Source: Anaerolinea sp.
GTDB taxonomy: Bacteria > Chloroflexota > Anaerolineae > Anaerolineales > Anaerolineaceae
DNA length: 64,000 bases
Direction of reading: 5' to 3'
Assembly: GCA_029975055.1 (NCBI GenBank)
Contig: JARKPU010000017.1
Span: 1 to 64,000, forward strand
Shown: in pieces, positions 1 through 8,589 of the stretch
Numbering within the stretch: the stretch's first letter is position 1
How the letters are laid out: the number at the start of each line of letters is the position of its first letter
Program-made: the position numbers and the translations under genes
Notes under the pieces: model-generated
What the model was told of the DNA's origin: nothing
What the model saw: the letters and a program-made list of their open reading frames with translations, nothing else
Databases searched by the model: none

Positions 1-73
1 TGCGTGTAATTTATTCGAATACGTGTTAAAATATACCAGTTTGTTTTGATGACAGGAGAGAACATTTCATCGT

Positions 74-901
74 ATGGATCAAGAATTGACCGCCGTCCGC
101 AACCGCCGCATCGCGATGCTCATTGACGGTGATAATGCACAACCTTCTTTGATTAGCAATATGCTGGCCGAGTCCAGCAAGTACGGCCTGGTGATCATCC
201 GCCGCATCTACGGCGACTGGACCACCTCCAACATGAACGGGTGGAAAGACACCCTGCAGACGCACGCCATCCAGCCCATCCAGCAGTTCCGCTATACCAT
301 CGGCAAGAACGCCACCGACAGCGCGATGATCATCGACGCGATGGACATCCTGTACGAAGACCGCGTGGAGGGCTTTTGCCTGGTTTCATCCGACAGCGAT
401 TACACCCGCCTGGCCACGCGCATCCGCGAAAAGGGCGTGTTTGTGATGGGCATCGGCAAGCAATCGACCCCGCGCGCCTTCGTGAATGCGTGCGATGTGT
501 TCGTCTTCACCGAGAACCTGCAGAAGAACCTGCGGAAAGAACCGCGCCCGAGCCGGCCAAGTGAATCCAAGAAACGCGGCGAAAAGCAAGATAAAGGCGA
601 GAAAGCCGAGCGGGGCGAGAAGGCCGAGCGCAGCGAGAAGCTGATCGACGAGGCCGGGCTGGTCAACGACCCCATCCCGCTGCTCAAGCAGGCTTTCGAT
701 TTAGCCGTGCAGGATGACGGCTGGGCCTTCTTGGGGGTGATGGGCACGCACCTGCGCCAGCTGGACCCCAGTTTTGACCCGCGCACCTACGGTTACCGGC
801 AGCTTTCGCTGCTCATCCAGGCCTACCCGGATGTGTTCGAGCTGGAGATGGGCAAGAAGGGCGATGGCACCTTCAACGTCTATGTGCGCCTGAAAGAGTG
901 A
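74..901 (+). CDS. NYN-domain ribonuclease-like protein with C-terminal OST-HTH/LOTUS domain
   Basis: The protein has 275 residues. Residues 1-150 read as a NYN (LabA/DUF88, PIN-like) nuclease domain, with the acidic pattern of the family: D18 and D20 in MLIDGDN, D82 in ATDSAM, and D107/D109 in SSDSDYTRL. A charged Glu/Lys/Arg linker follows (about 155-190) with a repeated GEKAER unit. The last 75 residues resemble an OST-HTH/LOTUS domain, which binds RNA or other nucleic acid in known proteins. Metal-dependent RNA cleavage is family knowledge and is not shown for this protein. GGAGAG lies 14 bases before the ATG, which is far, but I see no better in-frame start. A possible -10 (TAAAAT) lies near position 28. 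The stop codon abuts the stop of the convergent alkaline phosphatase gene. Confidence 0.85.
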   Translation: MDQELTAVRNRRIAMLIDGDNAQPSLISNMLAESSKYGLVIIRRIYGDWTTSNMNGWKDTLQTHAIQPIQQFRYTIGKNATDSAMIIDAMDILYEDRVEGFCLVSSDSDYTRLATRIREKGVFVMGIGKQSTPRAFVNACDVFVFTENLQKNLRKEPRPSRPSESKKRGEKQDKGEKAERGEKAERSEKLIDEAGLVNDPIPLLKQAFDLAVQDDGWAFLGVMGTHLRQLDPSFDPRTYGYRQLSLLIQAYPDVFELEMGKKGDGTFNVYVRLKE

Positions 902-2341
902 TCAAAACCCCGCCGCGAGCACGATTTTGCTGAAGATTTCCGTGTTGTCATAGAACCCGTTGAACAGAACGCTGCCCGCCCCCAGGGCCGAGGTCTGCAC
1001 GGGCAGGCTGGTATGCGAGCCGGTATTCCACAGGATACCGGCTTTGTATGCCAGCCGGGTGGAGAGTTCCACGCCCAGCGGGTCGGAAGCGCCGGTCTCT
1101 TCGTCGGCGTGCAGGCCTTCGCGCTGCATGGAAAGGGCGAAGGCATTTTCGAGGACGGCCTGGTTGCGGCTGTTGACCATCGAAGGCCCAAAGCTCGCCT
1201 CGATCAAACCCTGTGCATCGCTGAAGCTTGCGCCGGGGTAAGTTTCTCTGAATCCGTCCATCCGCTGCCCAAACGCATACAGGCTCACGCTCTGAGCGGC
1301 CAGGCGGGTGATGTAAGGCTGAAAAGCGCCGCCTTCGAGGAACAGGCCCAGGCCGCCGGTATCATGGTCGGAGGTGACGACGATGAGCGTCTCCTCGGGG
1401 TGGCGGTAGTAAAAAGCCACCGCCTCGCGCACCGCGGAATCGAGGTCGAGCACTTCGCGCAGGGCAGTGGCGGCGTCGTTGGCGTGCGCAGCCCAATCGA
1501 TTTTCCCCCCCTCGGCCACCAGTAAAAATCCATCCGGGTTATCCAGCAGCTCGATGCCCTTGCGGGTGTAATCGAGCAGCGAAAGCCCGCCCGGGGCGCG
1601 GTCGATGGCATAGGTGAGGGCGCCCCCGTCTTGCACCGCGGCGGCCAGGGCCAGCACCTTGCCGGAGCCGGGCTGGAGAGCCAGCAGGGCGGCGCGATCC
1701 TCGACAATGGTATAACCGGCTGCTTGAGCCAGCGCCGTCAGGCCGGTTTCATTCCCCGAGGGGCCGGCCGACTGGAGGAAGGCCCCCCCGGCGAAGTATT
1801 CGAAGCCGGAACGCGCCAGGCTCTGGCCGATGTCATCGTATTGCGTGCGGCTGGGCACATGGGCATAGAACGCGGCCGGGGTGGCGTGGTTGATGGGCAC
1901 ATTGGTAATGATGCCCACGCGCATCCCGCGCGCATGGGCAATCTCGGCCAGCGAAGTCAGCGGGGCGGCCGCCTGGCTATCCATGCCGATGACGCCCGAA
2001 CGGGTCTTTTGCCCGCTGGCAATGGCCGTGGCGGCAGCGGCGGAATCGGTGGTGGAGGAAGACGCATCCTGGGTGGTGGTGAGGCCCTGCGCAGGAAGGG
2101 CGTTCATCCAGAGGGCCGGTTGCCAGGCAGGGTGCAAAGCGGCCTGGTAGATTTCGGCGGTCCTGCGCAGGTTCATGCCCATGCCGTCGCCGATGAAGAG
2201 GAAGATGTAGCGCGCACGCTGGGTGGGGCTGCTTGCGGCGGGCCCGGCCAGCGCCAGCAGCATGAACAGCGCCATGCAGCCGGCCCAGGCCGCCCGGAGA
2301 AGGCTCCGATTACGGGGTTCGCGAATGTGCATCCGGTTCAT
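902..2341 (-). CDS. Secreted alkaline phosphatase (PhoA superfamily)
   Basis: The protein has about 479 residues and is predicted to be exported: an Arg-rich N-terminus is followed by a hydrophobic stretch (about 15-35) ending in AGPAASS. Family motifs of metal-dependent alkaline phosphatases are present: IFLFIGDGMG (metal Asp), the nucleophile motif TTDSAAAATA, the metal site in GGKIDWAAHANDAA, VVTSDHDTGG and a late GSHTSLPV histidine. It should release inorganic phosphate from phosphomonoesters outside the cytoplasm. The ATG at 2341 gives a proper signal peptide; the frame stays open far upstream, but that part lies antisense to the next gene. A TATAAT-like box lies just upstream on the minus strand, in the short divergent region. 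I see no obvious Pho box. Confidence 0.88.
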   Translation of the reverse strand: MNRMHIREPRNRSLLRAAWAGCMALFMLLALAGPAASSPTQRARYIFLFIGDGMGMNLRRTAEIYQAALHPAWQPALWMNALPAQGLTTTQDASSSTTDSAAAATAIASGQKTRSGVIGMDSQAAAPLTSLAEIAHARGMRVGIITNVPINHATPAAFYAHVPSRTQYDDIGQSLARSGFEYFAGGAFLQSAGPSGNETGLTALAQAAGYTIVEDRAALLALQPGSGKVLALAAAVQDGGALTYAIDRAPGGLSLLDYTRKGIELLDNPDGFLLVAEGGKIDWAAHANDAATALREVLDLDSAVREAVAFYYRHPEETLIVVTSDHDTGGLGLFLEGGAFQPYITRLAAQSVSLYAFGQRMDGFRETYPGASFSDAQGLIEASFGPSMVNSRNQAVLENAFALSMQREGLHADEETGASDPLGVELSTRLAYKAGILWNTGSHTSLPVQTSALGAGSVLFNGFYDNTEIFSKIVLAAGF

Positions 2342-2396
2342 CCGGATTGAATTATATGCTATCATGGTGGAAACCCCCCTCTCAATGGAGCATCGC

Positions 2397-3887
2397 ATGC
2401 GCAACGCAACCCGCCAACCCGCCGGAGGAACCCGCTCGGTGTTCATCGCCGTGCTGGTGGTGGAGATTATCTTTCTCATGGCGGCCCGCACACCGCTGGA
2501 TACCGACCTGTGGTGGCACCTGGCGGCCGGCGAACAAACGCTGCAAAACGGAGCGCCGGTTTTAGCCGATACCTTCTCGTTTACCCGCGCAGGCAGCCCG
2601 TGGATCAACCATTCCTGGCTGGGCGAGGTGGCGCTGGCCCTCGCCAACCGCGCCGGGGGCTGGCTGGGGCTGGGGGCGCTGGTGGCCGTGCTGGCCGCAG
2701 CGGCGATGGCCCTGGCGTATGGCCAAATGGAAGGCCCGCCGATCTGGAGGGCGTTCATTGTGGTGCTGGCCGGGCTGGTGGCGGCGCCGGTGTGGACGGC
2801 CCGGCCGCAGCTCTTTTCGCTGCTGCTGCTGGCGCTGGTGAACGAGGTGCTCGAGCGGCACCGGAGCGGCGGGCGTGTGGGGCTGCCCTGGCTGCCGGTG
2901 ATCTTTGCGGTTTGGTCGAACCTGCACGGCGGGTACCCGCTCGGGCTGGTGCTGCTGGCCTGCGCCGTCGGCGGGGCACTGCTCGACCGGCTGATGGGGA
3001 GAGAGGATGCACCTCCGCTCCGGCAGACGGGCCAACTGGCGCTCTGGTCGCTGGCCTGCCTGCCGGCGGTGTTGATCAACCCCAACGGGCTGAATATGTG
3101 GCGCATTCCCTTCCAGACGGTTGGGGTGGGGGCGCTGCAGCAGGCCATCCCCGAATGGGCTTCACCCGACTTTCATGAGGCCGTGCAGCAGCCCTTCTTG
3201 TTGATGCTGGCGGGCCTGCTGGCTGCATTTGCGCTGGCAGGCAGGCCTGCCAGCGGGCAGAACGTGCTGACCGTGCTCGCATTTACCGGGCTGGCGCTGG
3301 CTGCGCGGCGCAACTTTGGCCCCTTTGCCGTCGTCACCGCCCCGGTGCTGGCTTCGGCGGGGTGGGAGGCCATCCGGCGCCTGGGCAGGCCGCCGGGGGT
3401 GCTGGCGCGCATCTCCTCAGCGGCGGGGGCCGCCCGCCCCTTGAATGTGAATGTGCAGCGCGTGATGAACCTGGGCATCGTGGCCTTCCTCGGGCTGGCG
3501 GGGCTGGTAAAGCTCTATGCCGCCACGCAGCCTGCGCTGGTGGAGGGGTATATCCGGCAGAATTTCCCTGTGGGGGCAGTGGAGTGGATCAGGGCCAACC
3601 GCCCGCCGGGCAATTTGCTGAACGAATACGCCTGGGGCGGTTACCTGGATTGGTCGCTGAGGGATTACCCGGTGTTCCTCGACGGCCGCACCGACCTGTT
3701 CGGTGATGAGGTGATCGGCGAGTGGTTGATTGCCACCGGGGCGGAGGAGGGCTGGCAGGAAGTGCTCGAACGGCGGCAGGTGAGGCTCACCCTGCTGCCG
3801 CCCGGGCTGCCCCTGGAAAGAGAACTGGGGCGGGCCGGCTGGAAGCTGCTCTACCGCGACGATGTGGCGGTGATCTACGGCAGGTGA
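2397..3887 (+). CDS. Polytopic membrane protein, GT-C/GT39-like, function unknown
   Basis: The protein has about 496 residues with roughly nine or ten hydrophobic segments and a soluble C-terminal part of about 110 residues. The first extracytoplasmic loop carries DTDLWWHLAAGEQ and a PWINHSWLGE motif. Such acidic/aromatic loop motifs recur in uncharacterised GT-C-like membrane proteins. The C-terminal part (EYAWGGYLDWSL, VFLDGRTDLFGDE) is also typical of that group. I chose the ATG at 2397 because GGAG lies six bases before it; ATGs at 2364 and 2385 are in frame but less well supplied. The gene is divergent from the alkaline phosphatase. A lipid-linked sugar transferase role is possible, but I cannot show it. 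Confidence 0.7.
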   Translation: MRNATRQPAGGTRSVFIAVLVVEIIFLMAARTPLDTDLWWHLAAGEQTLQNGAPVLADTFSFTRAGSPWINHSWLGEVALALANRAGGWLGLGALVAVLAAAAMALAYGQMEGPPIWRAFIVVLAGLVAAPVWTARPQLFSLLLLALVNEVLERHRSGGRVGLPWLPVIFAVWSNLHGGYPLGLVLLACAVGGALLDRLMGREDAPPLRQTGQLALWSLACLPAVLINPNGLNMWRIPFQTVGVGALQQAIPEWASPDFHEAVQQPFLLMLAGLLAAFALAGRPASGQNVLTVLAFTGLALAARRNFGPFAVVTAPVLASAGWEAIRRLGRPPGVLARISSAAGAARPLNVNVQRVMNLGIVAFLGLAGLVKLYAATQPALVEGYIRQNFPVGAVEWIRANRPPGNLLNEYAWGGYLDWSLRDYPVFLDGRTDLFGDEVIGEWLIATGAEEGWQEVLERRQVRLTLLPPGLPLERELGRAGWKLLYRDDVAVIYGR

Positions 3888-3956
3888 CTTACGAACGGTT
3901 CGCCAGGTGGAAATCAGGTAAAATTCTAGCAGGCAAGCTGAAGGGAGGGTGATTGG

Positions 3957-4520
3957 ATGGCTAACCTGCGTTCGGCCCAACCCGGAGATATTTGCGTGCT
4001 GCTGGTTCCCGATGCGGCGGAGGTGATTTCGCTGCGCGCCCGTCAGGAAAAACTGGTGAAAACCTTTGGGGGCTGGGTCAGCCCGGAGGTGTTCATCACC
4101 TGCCAGCGGTTCGAGCCGCCCCCGGCCCGCTCGCTGGATGAACTGGTGCTTGGGCTGCGCACGGTCATCGGGCGGCTGAGCGCGTTCGATGTGCAAGCGG
4201 CGCGCCTTGTGCAGTTTGAAGCCCCCTTCTGGCAGACGCACGTCTTGCGCTGGGAGGTGCAGCCCAGCGAGGCCTTCCTCGGGTTCATCCGCGGGCTGGA
4301 TGAAGCCCTGGTGAAGAGCGGCCTTGCCCCGCACTACCCGCACGATGCCCCGTTCACCTGCAGCGCGGTGGACCTGCTTGGCGAAGTGCGGCTGGAAGCC
4401 GCCCCGCCGGAGGCTTACCCCCATCCGTTATTCCGCGCCCGGCGGGTGGTCTTCAGCCGCGTGCTGGGTTTGAACGATTTCGAGACGCTCGGTTACGCTC
4501 TTCTAAAGGACGAAGGATGA
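3957..4520 (+). CDS. Possible 2H phosphoesterase/2'-5' RNA ligase-like protein with degenerate motifs
   Basis: The protein has 187 residues. Its length and the two spaced motifs, FITCQRF (about residue 43) and APFTCSAV (about 134), recall the 2H phosphoesterase/LigT fold, where each site is H-x-T/S-hydrophobic. Here the histidine is Phe in the first motif and Pro in the second, so if the assignment is right the protein is probably not an active phosphodiesterase. A ribosome-binding site (GGGAGGG) lies seven bases before the ATG. The stop overlaps the start of the following membrane protein gene (ATGA), which suggests translational coupling. It could also be an unrelated small conserved protein. 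Confidence 0.45.
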   Translation: MANLRSAQPGDICVLLVPDAAEVISLRARQEKLVKTFGGWVSPEVFITCQRFEPPPARSLDELVLGLRTVIGRLSAFDVQAARLVQFEAPFWQTHVLRWEVQPSEAFLGFIRGLDEALVKSGLAPHYPHDAPFTCSAVDLLGEVRLEAAPPEAYPHPLFRARRVVFSRVLGLNDFETLGYALLKDEG

Positions 4521-5296
4521 ACGCTTCATTTTCTACGGCCGGGTTGAAGACCCTCTTCCGTTACCCGCTGCAGGGCAGGGAATGGGGGCGAAAGATGCTC
4601 TACCTGGCCCTGTTCTGGCTGGGCGGGTTTATCATCCCCGTGGTGCCCTGGCTGTTTGCCTGGGGCTATTCGGCCGAAGTGCTGCGGCGCAGCGCTGCCG
4701 GCAGGAGCGAAGACGGCTTGCCCGAGTGGGGTGATTGGTCGCGCCTGTTGATGGATGGGCTGCGCATCTTCGGCGCAGGGGTCATCGCCTCGATCCTGCC
4801 GGTTGGGTTGATGATCGTCGGGATGACGTACTACGTTCTGGTTGTCCCGCTGGGGACGATGTTAGCGCAGCGGGGCAACGAGATGCAGTTTTTGTTCATG
4901 ATGCTCAGCGGCATGTTCGTGTTATTTCTCACCACCGCGTTTTCCATGCTGCTTTCCATCGCGGCCGGGCTGGTTTCGGGCCCGGCCATCACCCACATGC
5001 TGGTGAAGGAGTCGTTCGGCGCGCTCTTCCAGGTGAACGCGTGGTGGCGGGTGCTGCGCGCCAACCTGGGTGGGTACCTGGTGGCCCTCTTCTTGATCGG
5101 CGGCTTGTATTACGCCATGGTTCTCGTCAGTTCATTGGCGCTCTATACGATCGTCCTCGCCTGTCTCTTCCCGTTGGTGCTGGTCGCCTTGATGCCGTAT
5201 ATGAGTCTGTTCGCGGCCAGGCTCTTCGGGCAGGTATATCGCGAGGCGGAGGTCGAGATGCCGGCAGGCTCACCCTTGCCGGATGCGGCGATCTAG
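4517..5296 (+). CDS. DUF4013-like integral membrane protein
   Basis: The protein has 259 residues with about five or six membrane segments and no soluble domain of note. The N-terminal SLKTLFRYPLQG-like start (here GLKTLFRYPL), the WLFAWGYSAEVLRRSAAG stretch and the following LPEWGDW are characteristic of DUF4013 proteins, which have no established function. It is coupled to the preceding gene through an ATGA overlap. Nothing in the sequence points to a transporter motif or an active site. Confidence 0.7.
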   Translation: MNASFSTAGLKTLFRYPLQGREWGRKMLYLALFWLGGFIIPVVPWLFAWGYSAEVLRRSAAGRSEDGLPEWGDWSRLLMDGLRIFGAGVIASILPVGLMIVGMTYYVLVVPLGTMLAQRGNEMQFLFMMLSGMFVLFLTTAFSMLLSIAAGLVSGPAITHMLVKESFGALFQVNAWWRVLRANLGGYLVALFLIGGLYYAMVLVSSLALYTIVLACLFPLVLVALMPYMSLFAARLFGQVYREAEVEMPAGSPLPDAAI

Positions 5297-5340
5297 TGGT
5301 TTGTCAAATCTAGCCATTGGCAGAGGTCCAGGAGCAGGCG

Positions 5341-5793
5341 ATGGGACGCATCTTCGACGCAATTACGGAATTCTTGCAAAGCGATGACTGGCCCAGCACG
5401 CAGGTGGAGGACCGCACGATCCTCCGAACCGGGTTCGACGGCGACAACGGGGAATTCACCTGTTTCGCCCAGGCGCGCGAGCAGCAAGAGCAGTTCGTCT
5501 TTTATTCGGTCTTCCCGGTGAAAACGCCCCCGGCCAGCCAGGCGGCTGTGGTGGAGTTCCTCACGCGCGCAAATTACGGTATGATTGTGGGCAATTATGA
5601 GTTCGATTACAGCGATGGCGAGGTGCGCTTCAAGACCAGCGTGGACCTCGAAGGCGTTGAAATGATCGAAAAGGTCATCCGCAACCTTATCTATGCCAAT
5701 GTGTTGACAATGGATAGATACTTCCCCGGGTTGATGCGTGTGATCTACGGCGGGATCACGCCGGAAGACGCTATCCGGGAGATAGAAGGGTAA
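5341..5793 (+). CDS. YbjN-like small cytoplasmic protein
   Basis: The protein has about 150 residues, is acidic and soluble, and has no signal peptide. The alternating strand/helix pattern, the NYGMIVGNYEFDYSDGEVRF stretch and the C-terminal helix with PGLMRVIYGG resemble the YbjN/type III chaperone-like fold. Members are described as chaperone-like or regulatory, with no firm biochemical role. I placed the start at the ATG at 5341, which has GGAG six bases upstream; a TTG at 5317 is also in frame. It lies 44 bases after the membrane protein gene and 31 bases before the acyltransferase gene, so all are probably co-transcribed. Confidence 0.55.
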   Translation: MGRIFDAITEFLQSDDWPSTQVEDRTILRTGFDGDNGEFTCFAQAREQQEQFVFYSVFPVKTPPASQAAVVEFLTRANYGMIVGNYEFDYSDGEVRFKTSVDLEGVEMIEKVIRNLIYANVLTMDRYFPGLMRVIYGGITPEDAIREIEG

Positions 5794-5824
5794 CTCTAGC
5801 TTCAGAACGAGCGTCAATGCCAGA

Positions 5825-6727
5825 ATGAATGCCCAAAGAATCATCAACAGCCGCCTCGGTGTGGAGACCGCGTTGTGGTTGGGGCGGGTGATGCCCCCGC
5901 GAGTCGGGTATGCCCTCTCGACCTTGTTTGCCGATCTGATCAGCCGCCAGCGCGGGCTGGCGCCCGTGCGGGCAATGCGCGCCAACCAATGGGTGGTGCA
6001 CGACCGGCAGGCTTCGAGCGCCGAGCTCGACCGGCTGGTGCGCGATGCCTACCGCCATTCGGCGCATTGCATTTACGATTACTATCACTACTTCCAAAAT
6101 CCCCAGGGGCTGGCCGCCAGGGTGAGCCTGGGCGAATCTTTCGATGACCTGTACGCGCGTTTCCTCAAGCGGGAGCAAGGCTCCATTTTGATGATTACGC
6201 ACATGGCGAATTATGACCTGGCAGGCCGGGCGATGGCGATGCGCGGCTTTGTCTTCCAGGCCATCACCCCGGCCGTGGCCTTTGGCGGCTACCAGCTTCA
6301 GAACCGGCTCAGGCAGGATGTGGGTATCACCATCACGCCGGCTTCGCTGGATGCCGTCCGCCAGGCCACGCAGCGCCTGCGTGAAGGGGGCGTGGTGGTC
6401 ACCGGGGGCGACCGCCCAATGCCGGACGCCAAGCACTTCCCCCGGTTCTTTTCGCTTCCGGCGCCGGTGCCGGTGGCGCACGTGCGCCTGGCGCTCAAGT
6501 TGAGCCTGCCGGTGTTCGTGGTGGGCGTGGCTCAAGACTCGCAGAAGATCTACCGCCTGTGGGTGAGCGGCCCGTTTGAGATGGAGCGCTGCGCCGACCC
6601 GGATGAGGAGATCACCCTGAATGCGGAGCGCCTGTTGAAAATCGTCGAGCAAAATATCAGGCAATTTCCGGTACAATGGAATATGACCTATCCAGTTTGG
6701 CCGCAGGTCTTGGATGAAGTCCCTTGA
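5825..6727 (+). CDS. LPLAT-superfamily acyltransferase (LpxL/HtrB or PatA-like)
   Basis: The protein has 300 residues. The H-x4-D acyltransferase motif is seen as HMANYD (H126, D131). The spacing and the downstream VVVTGGDRPMP and PVPVAHVRLAL stretches fit the lysophospholipid/lauroyl acyltransferase family, which acylates lipid A precursors, phosphatidylinositol mannosides or related lipids at the inner membrane. A phosphatidylinositol-type lipid is the more likely acceptor, because the next gene encodes a CDP-alcohol phosphatidyltransferase and nothing in the window suggests lipopolysaccharide synthesis. That acceptor assignment is inference. The stop lies 44 bases before the next start, so the two genes are probably one operon. 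Confidence 0.8.
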   Translation: MNAQRIINSRLGVETALWLGRVMPPRVGYALSTLFADLISRQRGLAPVRAMRANQWVVHDRQASSAELDRLVRDAYRHSAHCIYDYYHYFQNPQGLAARVSLGESFDDLYARFLKREQGSILMITHMANYDLAGRAMAMRGFVFQAITPAVAFGGYQLQNRLRQDVGITITPASLDAVRQATQRLREGGVVVTGGDRPMPDAKHFPRFFSLPAPVPVAHVRLALKLSLPVFVVGVAQDSQKIYRLWVSGPFEMERCADPDEEITLNAERLLKIVEQNIRQFPVQWNMTYPVWPQVLDEVP

Positions 6728-6771
6728 AGCAACGGCGGCGCCCCCATGGAGGAAGCCGGAAAGGAGCACAC

Positions 6772-7629
6772 ATGAACCAGCAAACCACAAGCCAGGCGCA
6801 AGCGCCTCAGAATGCCGTGGGTTCGCAGAGGGTAAACGAGACCTTTCTCAGGCCCCTGGAAAAGCCCGCGTTGAACTGGCTGGCGGGCCATATGCCGTAT
6901 TGGGTGACTCCAGACGTTCTGACGGCTTTCGGCATGTTCGCTTCCGTCTTGATCGCCGTGAGCCTGATCCTGACGAACATCAGCCCGGCCTACCTGTGGC
7001 TGGCCAGCTTTGGGGTGGTGTTGAACTGGTTCGGCGACAGCCTGGATGGCACCCTGGCGCGTTACCGCAAGATCGAGCGCTCGAATTACGGTTATTACAT
7101 CGACCACGCGGTCGATTCGCTCAGTGAAGTCTTGATCTTCCTGGCCCTGGGCATTTCACCTTACGTGCGCATGGAGCTGGCCGGGCTGGCGCTGGTCTCT
7201 TACCTGTTGCTTTCGATCCAGGTTTTCCTCTATTCGCAGGTGAAAGGCGTTTTCCAGATCTCCTTTTTGCGCATCGGCCCCACCGAGATGCGCTGCGTGA
7301 TGATCGCCTCGAACACGATCGTTTTCTTCATCGGCAACCCATCGGTGAAGACGTTCAGCGGCATCTTCACGATGTACGATTTCGTCATGATCTTCATCAG
7401 CCTGCTGCTGTTTGGCGCGTTCATTGTGTTGACGATCATCCGCTCGCGCCAGCTGGCGGCGTATGACACCTACCTGCTGGAGCAGCGGGCGATCAGCGCG
7501 CGGTTGAAAACTGAACGGGCAGCGCGGCGGGCCGAGTTGAAAGCGGTGAAGCAGGCGCGGCGGGCGCGCAAGCAGCGTGGGCATTCGCCGGGTTACCCGG
7601 GCGTGGTGAACATGAAAGCGCGCAATTAA
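6772..7629 (+). CDS. CDP-alcohol phosphatidyltransferase family protein
   Basis: The protein has about 285 residues with around six membrane helices. The family signature D-x2-D-G-x2-A-R-x(n)-G-x3-D-x3-D is complete: D89, D92, G93, A96, R97, G107, D111 and D115. These enzymes condense CDP-diacylglycerol with an alcohol such as inositol phosphate or glycerol phosphate in the membrane. The alcohol cannot be read from the sequence. The C-terminus is a long basic tail with repeated RRA and KQARRARKQR. The ATG at 6772 has AAGGAG upstream and replaces a possible start 48 bases earlier. It follows the acyltransferase gene and likely shares a phospholipid pathway with it. Confidence 0.85.
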   Translation: MNQQTTSQAQAPQNAVGSQRVNETFLRPLEKPALNWLAGHMPYWVTPDVLTAFGMFASVLIAVSLILTNISPAYLWLASFGVVLNWFGDSLDGTLARYRKIERSNYGYYIDHAVDSLSEVLIFLALGISPYVRMELAGLALVSYLLLSIQVFLYSQVKGVFQISFLRIGPTEMRCVMIASNTIVFFIGNPSVKTFSGIFTMYDFVMIFISLLLFGAFIVLTIIRSRQLAAYDTYLLEQRAISARLKTERAARRAELKAVKQARRARKQRGHSPGYPGVVNMKARN

Positions 7630-7650
7630 CCGCCCTCAACCGCCGTCAAT

Positions 7651-8079
7651 ATGCAGACCGTCTCCTACGCTGATCTGAAGATGACCGATTACGCCGAGGC
7701 GCTGGCGCTATGGCAGGCCACGCCGGGCGTGGGGCTCAGTTCCGCCGACCAGCCCGAACGCATCCAGGCCTACCTGGAACGCAACCCCGGGCTGAGTTTT
7801 GTCGCCAGGGCCGGGGGAGAGTTAATCGGCGCGGTGCTGTGCGGTCACGACGGGCGGCGCGGCTATTTGCATCACCTGGCGGTGCGGCCCGACTGGCGCG
7901 GCAAGGGTGTGGGCCGCGAGTTAATGCGCCGCTGCCTGGATGGGCTCGCGAAGGCGGGCATCGATCGGTGTCACATTTTCGTTTATCACGACAACGAGCA
8001 GGGCCGCCGGTTCTGGCTGCGCCAGGGGTGGAAGGAGCGCCTCGACCTGGAGATTATGGCGATGGATCTCCCGGTTTGA
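7651..8079 (+). CDS. GNAT-family N-acetyltransferase (YpeA-like)
   Basis: The protein has 142 residues, a typical single-domain GNAT length. Motif A, which binds the acetyl-CoA pyrophosphate, is present as VRPDWRGKGVGRELMRRC, and motif B follows with VYHDNEQGRRFWLRQGW. The whole pattern resembles the small YpeA-type acetyltransferases. The substrate is unknown. I see no strong ribosome-binding site in the 21-base gap after the phosphatidyltransferase gene, so reinitiation from the upstream gene is possible. The gene ends at the repeat array that starts about 20 bases later. Confidence 0.82.
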   Translation: MQTVSYADLKMTDYAEALALWQATPGVGLSSADQPERIQAYLERNPGLSFVARAGGELIGAVLCGHDGRRGYLHHLAVRPDWRGKGVGRELMRRCLDGLAKAGIDRCHIFVYHDNEQGRRFWLRQGWKERLDLEIMAMDLPV

Positions 8080-8099
8080 CGACGGGGATCAAGGTTTCT

Positions 8100-8570
8100 G
8101 TAGGGTGCGGTCGATTGGTTGACCACACCTTCTTTTTCAACCTCAAGAATGGTGCGGCCCAAAGCGGCCTATAAAGCATCTTGTAGGGTGCGGTCGATTT
8201 TATGACCGCACCTTCTTTTTCAACCTCAAGAATGGTGCGGCCCAGAGCGGCCACACCCTACAAAGCATCGCGTAGGGTGCGGTCGATTTTATGACCGCAC
8301 CCTCTTTCCACCCACAAGAATGGTGCGGCCCAAAGCGGCCGCACCCTACAATGCATCGTGTAGGGTGCGGTCGATTTTATGACCGCACCTTCTTTTTCAA
8401 CCTCAAGAATGGTGCGGCCCAGAGCGGCCACACCCTACAAAGCATCGCGTGGGGTGCGGCCGATTTTATGACCGCACCTTCTTTTTCAACCTCAAGAATG
8501 GTGCGGCCCAAAGCGGCCTCACCCTACAAAGCATCGTGTAGGGTGCGGTCGATTTTATGACCGCACCCTC
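8100..8570. repeat. Tandem array of 88-89 bp double-hairpin (BIME/REP-like) repeats
   Basis: Five units plus a truncated sixth start at 8100, 8183, 8272, 8360, 8449 and 8538 (spacing 83, 89, 88, 89, 89). A full unit opens with GTAGGGTGCGGTC and closes with CACCCTAC plus a spacer of about 10 bases. It holds two inverted repeats: GGTGCGGTC/GACCGCACC around an 8-base loop, and GGTGCGGCC/GGCCGCACC around a 6-base loop. The last arm is perfect in the 8272 unit and has one mismatch in most others. The first unit is the most degenerate. The array fills the gap between convergent genes (GNAT and ABC exporter). Short open frames that run through it are repeat artefacts. It may act as a two-way transcription stop or mRNA stabiliser; this is inference. 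Confidence 0.93.
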
Positions 8571-8589
8571 TTCAGGCAAATAAACTTCT

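Noticed and set aside
2342..3148. Long upstream extension of the alkaline phosphatase frame
   Set aside because: The extra 269 codons lie antisense to a real membrane protein gene, are low-complexity Ser/Ala/Pro/Arg, and would bury the signal peptide in mid-chain.
5317..5340. TTG start for the YbjN-like gene
   Set aside because: The ATG at 5341 has a properly spaced GGAG, while the TTG has no ribosome-binding site.
8054..8560. Open frames inside the 88-89 bp repeat array
   Set aside because: The peptides simply repeat the DNA unit and have no start signals or protein features.
8100..8570. CRISPR array
   Set aside because: The whole unit is repeated with no unique spacers, the hairpins differ from CRISPR repeats, and no cas gene is near.
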